Source: Anaerolineales bacterium (lineage in GTDB: Bacteria; Chloroflexota; Anaerolineae; UBA7937). Taken from it: a stretch of 6,860 nucleotides of DNA. Both the position numbers and the translations under genes were made by a program. The notes under the pieces are model-generated. The model was not told the DNA's origin. It did not search any database and saw only the letters and a program-made list of their open reading frames with translations. Below, one piece after another: positions 1 to 5,600 of this stretch. The stretch lies in contig JAUVHF010000084.1 in the NCBI GenBank assembly GCA_030593425.1, positions 1 through 6,860 of the forward strand, in the 5' to 3' direction. Each line of letters opens with the position of its first letter. Within the stretch, counting starts at the first letter, position 1.

Positions 1-2
1 TC

Positions 3-65
3 CGCATGGGGGTGGACATAGAAGTTGCCCCTTGCCAACGCTGCTATCACTCCCTCTTATCTTAA
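3..65 (+). CDS. possible C-terminal tail of an upstream gene (partial)
   Basis: The third plus-strand frame is open from the window edge to a TAA at 63-65. It would encode about twenty residues ending M-G-V-D-I-E-V-A-P-C-Q-R-C-Y-H-S-L-L-S, with a Cys-x-x-Cys pair (codons at 33-35 and 42-44) that could be a zinc knuckle or redox pair. The piece is too short to assign to a family and it may be chance. In its favour, it would be convergent with the minus-strand gene at 358-879, and the hairpin at 256-276 would then lie between two convergent gene ends. The second frame is also open here, but its product is not protein-like. Confidence 0.22.
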   Translation, partial: RMGVDIEVAPCQRCYHSLLS

Positions 66-357
66 CACCATTTCCCCGTTTTGGCTATACCAAAAAGGCC
101 GCTCGATATCGGTCGGCCCGTCTTGAGTCGGTCGTGGTGCCGGATGTTTCCATCTGGCACATTTTGCATGGCCTCGGATGTTGCCGTCTAACGTCTATTT
201 ACTGTTGGCCTTGTCTGCTTGCGGCGGACCTCCAATCCTCGACAAGAAGACAGACGGGAGGCCACAAGGGCCTCCCCTACGTTTTGATTGCCAGCCTGTC
301 CCGGCGATTACAGGCCGGGGCCACGGAAGGTAACTTCAGCCAGCACCAGTTCTTCCG
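66..357. other. non-coding stretch, no gene seen
   Basis: No frame on either strand gives a plausible protein here. The plus-strand open frame from about 32 to 496 has an unnatural composition and runs antisense across the end of the better supported minus-strand gene. I see no tRNA-like or rRNA-like sequence. The only structures are the strong hairpin at 256-276 and a weaker one at 300-319 (CCCGGC paired with GCCGGG around an 8-nt loop), which competes with an overlapping CCTGT/ACAGG pairing. Confidence 0.6.
256..276. repeat. perfect 8-bp GC hairpin, possible terminator or dispersed palindrome
   Basis: GGGAGGCC at 256-263 is the exact reverse complement of GGCCTCCC at 269-276, with a 5-nt loop ACAAG. 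It lies about 80 nt beyond the stop of the minus-strand gene ending at 358. Read on the minus strand, the hairpin is followed by a pyrimidine-rich GTCTGTCTTCTTGTC rather than a clean T run, so it is an imperfect intrinsic terminator. The form (GTAGGGG lead-in, GC arms, small loop) also looks like the short palindromic elements scattered between genes in many environmental bacteria. One copy in this window cannot tell these apart. Confidence 0.5.
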
Positions 358-879
358 TCAAAGGATCGTATCCGGGGTCTCCAGCGCTCCCACCACCTCC
401 ATAAGCCGCTTGTTCACGATGGCCACCTCCCCGGAGAACTTCACCTTGGGGAAGAGGGTGAAGACCGCTCGGGCCTGGGTCATGGGCACGAAGTGACCCA
501 CCTCCCTCACCAGAAGCATCCGCAGATCCCCCGTGCCCCTAAGATGCAATACCCCCGAGATCTCATAGGGAGGAACGGTGAGAACCACCTCGTAGGGTCT
601 TTTCTCTATGAACTTGAAGATGCGACTCTCGGCGCCGTTGCTCCTCTCGCCCGGGATTATGACGAAAGCGATAGCCTCTTTCATGAGTACCGCGGAGGGG
701 TAGGTATAGACCACCTTCTCCGGCTCGACTACCCGCGCCACCTCCACCTCCAACAGTTCCAGGGAGGAGTATAACTGGTCGTTGAGGACATCGGTGAGCC
801 GTCGGTCGCCGGTGAAGATCCGCCCCCTGACCCGATGCTGGTTGGTGAAGAAATCAGCGGTGATAACTTCCGGTGGCAT
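358..879 (-). CDS. conserved-looking protein of unknown function with two similar halves
   Basis: I do not recognise a named family with certainty. The start at 879 (M-P-P-E-V-I-T) is chosen because GGAGG lies at 886-890 on the minus strand, 6 nt before it; the ATG ten codons upstream at 909 falls inside the likely promoter -10 box. The product is 173 residues, with no signal peptide or membrane segment and no cysteines. It seems to be built from two related beta-rich units, about residues 5-50 and 95-140. Each has a strand, then x-V/I-x-G-x-I/L, then a G-D/G-D-L-R-type turn, a leucine-rich stretch ending near a bulky residue, and an A-R-V/A-R-A-V end. A middle segment with K-E-A-I-A-F-V-I-I-P-G-E separates them, and a third strand pair (V-K-F-S-G-E-V) follows. 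It resembles small duplicated beta-domain proteins of unknown function that I associate with Chloroflexota, but this is a recollection, not a match. It is monocistronic here, divergent from the methyltransferase gene, and stops at TGA 358-360. Confidence 0.75.
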   Translation of the reverse strand: MPPEVITADFFTNQHRVRGRIFTGDRRLTDVLNDQLYSSLELLEVEVARVVEPEKVVYTYPSAVLMKEAIAFVIIPGERSNGAESRIFKFIEKRPYEVVLTVPPYEISGVLHLRGTGDLRMLLVREVGHFVPMTQARAVFTLFPKVKFSGEVAIVNKRLMEVVGALETPDTIL

Positions 880-907
880 AGGGAACCTCCTCGGCCATTT
901 TGAACCC

Positions 908-936
908 ATTATATGTCATTCGGCATCAGGGAGCAA
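908..936 (-). promoter_or_regulatory. sigma70-type promoter for the minus-strand gene
   Basis: On the minus strand a perfect TATAAT lies at 913-908, and TTGCTC at 936-931 gives a weak -35 box exactly 17 nt upstream. Transcription would begin near 901, leaving a leader of about 20 nt that contains the GGAGG site. The position supports translation from 879 and argues against the in-frame ATG at 909. Confidence 0.55.
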
Positions 937-954
937 TAAGTTGACAAAGGCTCC
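930..954. promoter_or_regulatory. interrupted inverted repeat between the divergent promoters
   Basis: GGAGC at 930-934 and GCTCC at 950-954 form 5-bp arms around 15 nt. The left arm overlaps the minus-strand -35 box and the right arm ends just before the plus-strand -35 box, so a protein bound here could affect both promoters. The arms are short and the arrangement could be chance. Confidence 0.18.
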
Positions 955-956
955 TC

Positions 957-985
957 TTGTAGCGGAACCTTGAGCATGGTATAAT
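957..985 (+). promoter_or_regulatory. extended -10 promoter for the methyltransferase series
   Basis: TATAAT at 980-985 is perfect and is preceded by TGG at 977-979, giving a full extended -10 motif (TGnTATAAT). TTGTAG at 957-962 is a weak -35 with an ideal 17-nt spacer; an extended -10 tolerates a poor -35. Transcription would start near 992, about 29 nt before the ATG at 1021. It is the only strong plus-strand promoter I can see in the window. Confidence 0.6.
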
Positions 986-1020
986 CGCTGGCGGAAAGAG
1001 CAGAGAGCAGAGGGAGAAGA

Positions 1021-1896
1021 ATGGGGTTTCTAGATCGGTTGGCTGCTGGTGAGATAATCCTGGGCGACGGGGCCATGGGGACCATGCTCCAGGCCGCAGG
1101 GTTGGAAGGGAGGCATGCTCCTGAGGAGTGGAACCTCACCCATCCGGAGAAAGTCCTGGCCGTCCATCGGGGGTATATCACCGCCGGCTCGGAGATGATC
1201 CTGACCAACAGTTTTGGCGCCCATCGGTTTAGGCTAGCCAAGTACGGCTTAGAAGAGAAAGTCTATGAATTCAACCATAGGGCAGCGGAACTAGCCAGAG
1301 AGGCAGGCGATGTCCTAGTGGCTGGCTCCGTGGGCCCCACGGGGGAGTTCTTCCCCCCTCTGGGGACCCTCACCTTCGAGGAGGCGAGAGAGGCTTTCGC
1401 TGAGCAGGCCAAAGGGTTAGCCGATGGCGGGGCCGATCTTCTCATCATCGAGACCATGGCTGACCTCAAGGAGGTAGAAGCGGCCATAAACGGAGCGCGG
1501 GAAAGCACCGATCTGCCCCTGGTCTGCACCATGACCTTCGACACCAGGTTACACACCATCATGGGGGTCAGCCCCAAGAAGGCGGCAGAGACCCTCAATG
1601 GTTGGGGGGTAGAGGCGGTAGGGGCCAACTGTGGCACTGGCCCTCAAGAGGTGGAGAAGGTGATGGAGGAGATGAAGGAGGCCTGTCCGGGGGCCGTTCT
1701 CGTGGCCCAGCCCAACGCCGGCCTCCCCCGTCTCGTCCAGGGACGCACCCAGTATGACGCCACCCCGGAGGTTATGGCCCACTACGCCCTCCGGTGCGCC
1801 GAACTGGGGGTGAGGATCATCGGGGCCTGCTGCGGCTCCACGCCGCACCACATCGCCGCCATGGCCCAAGCCCTAGGAAAGCCCTCCACCCTTTGA
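1021..1896 (+). CDS. homocysteine S-methyltransferase family protein, stand-alone
   Basis: This 291-residue protein is a zinc-dependent methyltransferase of the Hcy-binding (TIM-barrel) family, which transfers a methyl group to homocysteine to make methionine in the cytoplasm. The N-terminal D-G-A-M-G-T-M-L-Q at 16-24 is the family hallmark also seen at the start of cobalamin-dependent MetH. The three zinc-ligand cysteines are present: C204 in G-A-N-C-G-T-G-P, and C270-C271 in G-A-C-C-G-S-T-P. A-G-S-V-G-P-T-G at 101-108 and the N-S-F-G at 63-66 are also typical. The length matches one Hcy domain only: the folate-binding, cobalamin-binding and activation domains of MetH are absent, and no corrinoid protein is encoded nearby. 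The methyl donor (S-methylmethionine, SAM, betaine or a separate methyl-corrinoid protein) therefore cannot be read from the sequence. A GGGAG ribosome site lies at 1012-1016. It is the first gene after the extended -10 promoter and ends with TGA 1894-1896, so TGA is a normal stop in this genome. Confidence 0.9.
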   Translation: MGFLDRLAAGEIILGDGAMGTMLQAAGLEGRHAPEEWNLTHPEKVLAVHRGYITAGSEMILTNSFGAHRFRLAKYGLEEKVYEFNHRAAELAREAGDVLVAGSVGPTGEFFPPLGTLTFEEAREAFAEQAKGLADGGADLLIIETMADLKEVEAAINGARESTDLPLVCTMTFDTRLHTIMGVSPKKAAETLNGWGVEAVGANCGTGPQEVEKVMEEMKEACPGAVLVAQPNAGLPRLVQGRTQYDATPEVMAHYALRCAELGVRIIGACCGSTPHHIAAMAQALGKPSTL

Positions 1897-1931
1897 CTGG
1901 GTAGTCCGCCAACCCTATCAGGCGAGGTAAA

Positions 1932-2054
1932 GTGCCACTATCCCGGATTAGAGAAACGGTAACTAAGGACCTCCCTCTGGTGGTTCTCCTCTCTATCTCT
2001 GTGATCTCAGGGGTAGTTTATAGCGTCACCACCCCTATGGGAAGCACCAGATGA
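1932..2054 (+). CDS. possible small single-pass membrane peptide
   Basis: Between the methyltransferase gene and tldD, a GTG at 1932 with GAGG at 1924-1927 opens a 40-codon frame to TGA 2052-2054. The peptide has a basic N-terminus with R and K residues (S-R-I-R-E-T-V-T-K-D), then one hydrophobic segment of about 22 residues (residues 14-35, L-P-L-V-V-L-L-S-I-S-V-I-S-G-V-V-Y-S-V-T-T-P) and a short polar tail. This is the layout of a small membrane peptide. It could instead be the decayed first helix of a lost transporter, since the segment recalls the first helix of major-facilitator proteins, or simply chance. It has no cysteine and no sign of a RiPP leader. Confidence 0.3.
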   Translation: MPLSRIRETVTKDLPLVVLLSISVISGVVYSVTTPMGSTR

Positions 2055-2091
2055 GAGGGGCCATCTCTTCTCGTGTCATGGGCATTAAAGT

Positions 2092-2098
2092 GGGAGGG
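2092..2098 (+). promoter_or_regulatory. ribosome binding site that sets the tldD start
   Basis: GGGAGGG lies about 5 nt before the ATG at 2103 and favours that start over the GTG at 2073, which would add ten residues (M-S-W-A-L-K-W-E-G-D) and has no comparable site. Confidence 0.65.
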
Positions 2099-2102
2099 CG
2101 AT

Positions 2103-3488
2103 ATGCTCGATCCAGATACCGTCCGACGGATACTCGATGAAGCCCTACGAAACGGCGGAGATCTAGCGGAGATCTATCTGGAAGATAGGACCTCCCTCAG
2201 CCTTGCGCTGGAGGAGTCCAAGATAGAGCGCGCCCTCCGTGGAGCCGACCGAGGGGCCGGCATCCGGGTCTTCTACGGAGATACCGCGGCCTACGCCTAC
2301 ACCGACGACCTGATCACCCAAAGCCTACTGAGAGCCGCTAGAGCCGCCACCTCAGCGGCCAAAGGCTCCAATAGAAGTCGGGTTTTGGATTTCACCCGCT
2401 CTTCAAGCCCCTTAGAGTTTCCCATAGAGAAGCCCTTTGATAGCCTCTCCGAGAGAGAGAAGGCCAAACTCCTCCATCGGGTCGATCAAGTAGCCCGGGG
2501 CTACGACCCTCGGGTGAGTCAGGTCCGGACCGGCTACCTGGAATACCGACAACAGGTCTGGGTGTATAACTCCCAGGGGCTCTGGGCGGAGGACGACCGG
2601 AAGATGGTCGAGATACGGATAGCAGTCGTGGCTCAGGATAAAGGCGTCATCCAAACCATCCATTCCGGGATCGGGGCTCAGTCGGGCTTAGAGGTTTTCG
2701 ACAGAATCGATCCCTTGGCAGAGGCCCAAGAGTTAGCCCAGGCGGCGGTGAGGATGTTGGATGCTCGTCCTGCGCCAGCGGGAGAGATGCCAGTGGTGAT
2801 GAGCAACGCCTGGGGCGGGGTCCTATTTCACGAGGCCTGCGGCCACGCTCTGGAGGCGGACTTCATAAATCAAGGCTCCTCCGTCTTCGCTGGCCGCGTG
2901 GGTGAGAAAGTAGCCTCTTCCCTCATCACCCTCATAGACGACAGCACTCTTCCGGCTCGACGGGGCTCTTTTCGCTTCGATGACGACGGAACCCCCTCTC
3001 AGCCCACCGTCCTCATAGAGCAAGGGGTTCTCAAGAGCTATATGTGGGACTTGGCAGAGGCCAGGAAAAGGAAAGCACGCTCCACGGGGAACGGACGCCG
3101 TGAGTCTTTCAGATATCTGCCTCTCCCCCGCATGACCAACACCTTCATCGCTTCCGGCGATAGCGATCCGGAAGAGATAATAGGCTCGGTCAAGAGAGGG
3201 CTCTACGTCAAACGGTTGGGCGGAGGCCAGGCGGACGTGGCCAAGGGCGATTTCGTCTTCAGCATCACCGAGGGGTATCTCATAGAGGATGGCAAAATCA
3301 CCGCCCCCATCCGGGGGGCCAATCTGGTGGGGAACGGCCCCGCCATCTTAAGCGAGATCGACATGGTAGGGAGCGATTTCGAGATGGACAAGGGGTTCGG
3401 CCGCTGCGGAAAGGGGCAAATGGTGCCCGTGGGCTTGGGTCAACCCACCCTTCGTATCCCTAAGATAATCGTGGGAGGCACAGAGTAG
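2103..3488 (+). CDS. tldD: TldD metalloprotease subunit
   Basis: TldD is the catalytic half of the TldD/TldE (PmbA) heterodimer, a cytoplasmic zinc protease that cleaves peptides threaded into a closed chamber. In enterobacteria it matures microcin B17 and degrades the antitoxin CcdA. The 461-residue product from ATG 2103 has the expected length. The zinc-binding H-E-A-C-G-H is at 243-248, followed by A-L-E-A-D-F. C435 in G-F-G-R-C-G-K-G-Q matches the C-terminal cysteine ligand of the family, and the protein ends with the typical V-P-V-G-L-G-Q-P-T-L-R-I and V-G-G-T. R-S-T-G-N at 326-330 is the conserved loop shared with TldE. All catalytic features are intact, so the protein should be active. 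Its stop lies 3 nt before the tldE start, consistent with coupled expression of the two subunits. Confidence 0.95.
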   Translation: MLDPDTVRRILDEALRNGGDLAEIYLEDRTSLSLALEESKIERALRGADRGAGIRVFYGDTAAYAYTDDLITQSLLRAARAATSAAKGSNRSRVLDFTRSSSPLEFPIEKPFDSLSEREKAKLLHRVDQVARGYDPRVSQVRTGYLEYRQQVWVYNSQGLWAEDDRKMVEIRIAVVAQDKGVIQTIHSGIGAQSGLEVFDRIDPLAEAQELAQAAVRMLDARPAPAGEMPVVMSNAWGGVLFHEACGHALEADFINQGSSVFAGRVGEKVASSLITLIDDSTLPARRGSFRFDDDGTPSQPTVLIEQGVLKSYMWDLAEARKRKARSTGNGRRESFRYLPLPRMTNTFIASGDSDPEEIIGSVKRGLYVKRLGGGQADVAKGDFVFSITEGYLIEDGKITAPIRGANLVGNGPAILSEIDMVGSDFEMDKGFGRCGKGQMVPVGLGQPTLRIPKIIVGGTE

Positions 3489-3491
3489 CCT

Positions 3492-4868
3492 ATGTCCGGC
3501 GAGCAGATTGGTGGAGTAGCGATCGACTATCTAGGATTGGCCCAGGAGATAGTCGAGCAGGTCTCGAGGAAAGGGGTCGAGGCAGAGGCGCTTATCATGG
3601 CTGGCCAGACGACCATGGTCCGGGTCAACAAGGGCCAGGTGGAACAACTATCCCAGGCCAGCCCCAAGGGACTGGGAGTGCGGGTCATCAAAGAAGGTCG
3701 TACGGGTTACGCTTATACCTCCGACTTGAGCCCTCAAGGGGTCAAAGAGAGTTGGAGAGACGCCCTCGCTCTGGCCGAGAGCGCCGACCCCGATGAGTAC
3801 CGCTCTTTGCCCGAACCCCAACCCACAGAAGGGGGAGGCTTGGCCCTTTACGACCCTGCACTGGTCACCGTTCCCACTGAAGAGAAGATTGCCTTGGCCA
3901 AGGAGGTGGAAGAGGCGGCTCTCTCTCTTGACCCTCGCATCGTGGCCACCATCCGCTGCACCTATCAAGATGAGGCTTGGCATATATATCTGGCCAACTC
4001 TCGAGGCTTGGCTGACTCCTATGAGCGAACGGTAGCCGCCACTTATCTGCGCGCAGTAGCCCGCGAAGAGGAGAGCCAAGTAGCAGGCTTGGGGGTGGGC
4101 CTCTCCAACTTCTACGGGGAACTCGACCCCATCGCTATCGGGCAGGAAGCGGCAAAAAGAGCGCTGGAACTTCTAGGAGGCAACCCCCTTGGCACCCAGA
4201 GAGCGACCGTGGTCTTGGACCCCTTGGCCGGGACGGAACTCCTCTTCTTCATATCAGAAGCCCTCACCGGGGAGGCTATGCAAAGAGGCCGCTCCTTTCT
4301 CCTGGGCAAGTTAGGCCAAAAGGTAGCCTCGGAGGCGGTGAACCTGGTGGATGACGGCCGCCTGCCGCGAGGCTACGCCTCCGCCCCCTTCGATGGAGAA
4401 GGCGTCCCCACCTCGCTCACCCGAGTGATGGAGAGCGGGGTGCTAGACCATCTCCTCTACGACCACTATACCGCCCAGAAGGATGGAACTCGATCCACGG
4501 GGAACGCGTCCCGAGGATCCTATCGCCACCTGCCCAAGGTCTCCCCCACTAACTTCTACCTGGAGCCCTCCTCCTTATCGAGAGAAGAACTCATGAGAGG
4601 GGTGGAGGCTGGCTTCTATATCAAGAGCACTCTAAATACCGGAGGCATAAACCCCATAAGCGGCGACTACTCAGTGGCCGCCAACGGGCTCTGGATCGAA
4701 AAGGGCGAAGTGACAAAACCGGTCAGCGGGGTTACCGTGGCTAGCACCCTGGGGGAGATTTTGAAGAATATCACCGCTGTCGCCGACGATTTACGGTTTC
4801 TGCCCTTCTACGGCTCTACCGGAGCCCCTACTATCCGCATCGAGGGGATGCAGATCGGAGGAAAATGA
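3492..4868 (+). CDS. pmbA: TldE/PmbA subunit of the TldD/TldE protease
   Basis: This is the non-catalytic partner of TldD. The 458-residue protein is its paralogue: the two share an N-terminal strand layout (T-T-M-V-R-V-N-K-G against S-L-S-L-A-L-E-E-S), the R-S-T-G-N loop (334-338) and the C-terminal G-A-P-T-I-R-I-x-G-M-x-I-G-G-K, which parallels Q-P-T-L-R-I-P-K-I-I-V-G-G-T. The zinc motif is missing as expected: the segment equivalent to H-E-A-C-G-H reads T-E-L-L-F-F-I-S-E-A-L (248-258). The ATG at 3492 has GGAGG at 3474-3478, inside the end of tldD; the 13-nt gap is long, so re-initiation after tldD may help. The gene ends in TGA 4866-4868, overlapping the next start as ATGA. Confidence 0.94.
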   Translation: MSGEQIGGVAIDYLGLAQEIVEQVSRKGVEAEALIMAGQTTMVRVNKGQVEQLSQASPKGLGVRVIKEGRTGYAYTSDLSPQGVKESWRDALALAESADPDEYRSLPEPQPTEGGGLALYDPALVTVPTEEKIALAKEVEEAALSLDPRIVATIRCTYQDEAWHIYLANSRGLADSYERTVAATYLRAVAREEESQVAGLGVGLSNFYGELDPIAIGQEAAKRALELLGGNPLGTQRATVVLDPLAGTELLFFISEALTGEAMQRGRSFLLGKLGQKVASEAVNLVDDGRLPRGYASAPFDGEGVPTSLTRVMESGVLDHLLYDHYTAQKDGTRSTGNASRGSYRHLPKVSPTNFYLEPSSLSREELMRGVEAGFYIKSTLNTGGINPISGDYSVAANGLWIEKGEVTKPVSGVTVASTLGEILKNITAVADDLRFLPFYGSTGAPTIRIEGMQIGGK

Positions 4869-5587
4869 CTCGCTGGAGGCAAATAGTAGCCCTTATCATA
4901 ACTATCTATGGGATAGCGGGGATCATTTTCGTGATCCTCGCCTGGAGACGAGGGTCAGCAGCCACCGCCCAGATACGGATCCAACTCCACCAGATGGGAG
5001 AGACCCTCGAGGCCGCCACTCTCGTAGCCTATGCCACTGCCGATACCTTGGAAAGCGGAAGCGCAACACTCACCGCTGTGGGCGGTTTTGCCCAACAGGC
5101 GAGCGAACCTCTAAAGGAGAGCGGAAACAACCTGTTGACAGTGGGGGAAGAGGTGAGCAGGGCTGGAGGGCTCTTGGAGGAGATAGCCCTTCCCGCAACC
5201 CTTCAATGGAGCGAGAGCGTTGTGGCCGGAGTCCGCGTCATAACCGGTGCTACCTTCGAATACCAACACCCCTTGGCCTCCGTAGGAGCCGACTTGAAGA
5301 GAGCAGGCCAAAGCCTCGACTCCACTGGCCAAGGGCTCTTACTGACGGCAGAAGAACTGGAGAGAATACCCCCCGATCTCCAAGAGACCAGCCAAAACCT
5401 GAGCCGTACCTCTCAGGAGGTTCGAAAGACAGGTGAAGATATCGAAAGGTTCGCCCAACAGGTCCACGATCTCGCCGACAGCGGTATCTTCAGCCTGGGT
5501 CTGGCCGCGATAGCTGGCTATCTAGGTACGTTACATCTCATCTTGGCTCTAATCGGCATAACCATGTGGCTAGATAGTAGAGCCTAG
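4865..5587 (+). CDS. membrane protein with helical, coiled-coil-like middle, unknown function
   Basis: No family is recognised. The 240-residue product has one membrane segment near each end: about 7-27 (I-V-A-L-I-I-T-I-Y-G-I-A-G-I-I-F-V) and about 207-236 (I-F-S-L-G-L-A-A-I-A-G-Y-L-G-T-L-H, then a second hydrophobic run to W235). A third short helix could split the second segment. The 180 residues between are polar, rich in A, S, T, E, L and G, and carry repeated patterns such as L-x-x-x-G-x-x-L and S-G-x-x-L (G-E-T-L-E, E-S-G-S-A-T-L, E-S-G-N-N-L-L, A-G-G-L-L, A-G-Q-S-L, T-G-Q-G-L-L), suggesting a long amphipathic helical hairpin or coiled coil. R28-R29 after the first segment would place the N-terminus outside by the positive-inside rule, though the N-terminal R3 and R5 argue the other way. 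The start overlaps the tldE stop by 4 nt (ATGA), with GGAGG at 4857-4861. The tight overlap indicates translational coupling. Confidence 0.82.
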   Translation: MTRWRQIVALIITIYGIAGIIFVILAWRRGSAATAQIRIQLHQMGETLEAATLVAYATADTLESGSATLTAVGGFAQQASEPLKESGNNLLTVGEEVSRAGGLLEEIALPATLQWSESVVAGVRVITGATFEYQHPLASVGADLKRAGQSLDSTGQGLLLTAEELERIPPDLQETSQNLSRTSQEVRKTGEDIERFAQQVHDLADSGIFSLGLAAIAGYLGTLHLILALIGITMWLDSRA

Positions 5588-5600
5588 AAAGGAGAGCGCG

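Noticed and set aside
32..496. Plus-strand open frame of 154 residues
   Set aside because: The composition is not protein-like, there is no ribosome site at its TTG, and it runs antisense over the end of the better supported minus-strand gene.
879..909. Start of the minus-strand gene at the ATG at 909
   Set aside because: That ATG is within the likely -10 box and has no ribosome site, while the ATG at 879 has GGAGG at ideal distance.
941..946. Perfect TTGACA as -35 box of the plus-strand promoter
   Set aside because: It lies 33 nt from the TATAAT at 980-985, about twice the workable spacer. The better-spaced TTGTAG at 957-962 with the extended -10 explains the promoter.
1897..2102. Intrinsic terminator or strong promoter before tldD
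   Set aside because: Only small hairpins without T runs (such as CGCC/GGCG near 1907-1924) and no well-spaced -35/-10 pair are visible.
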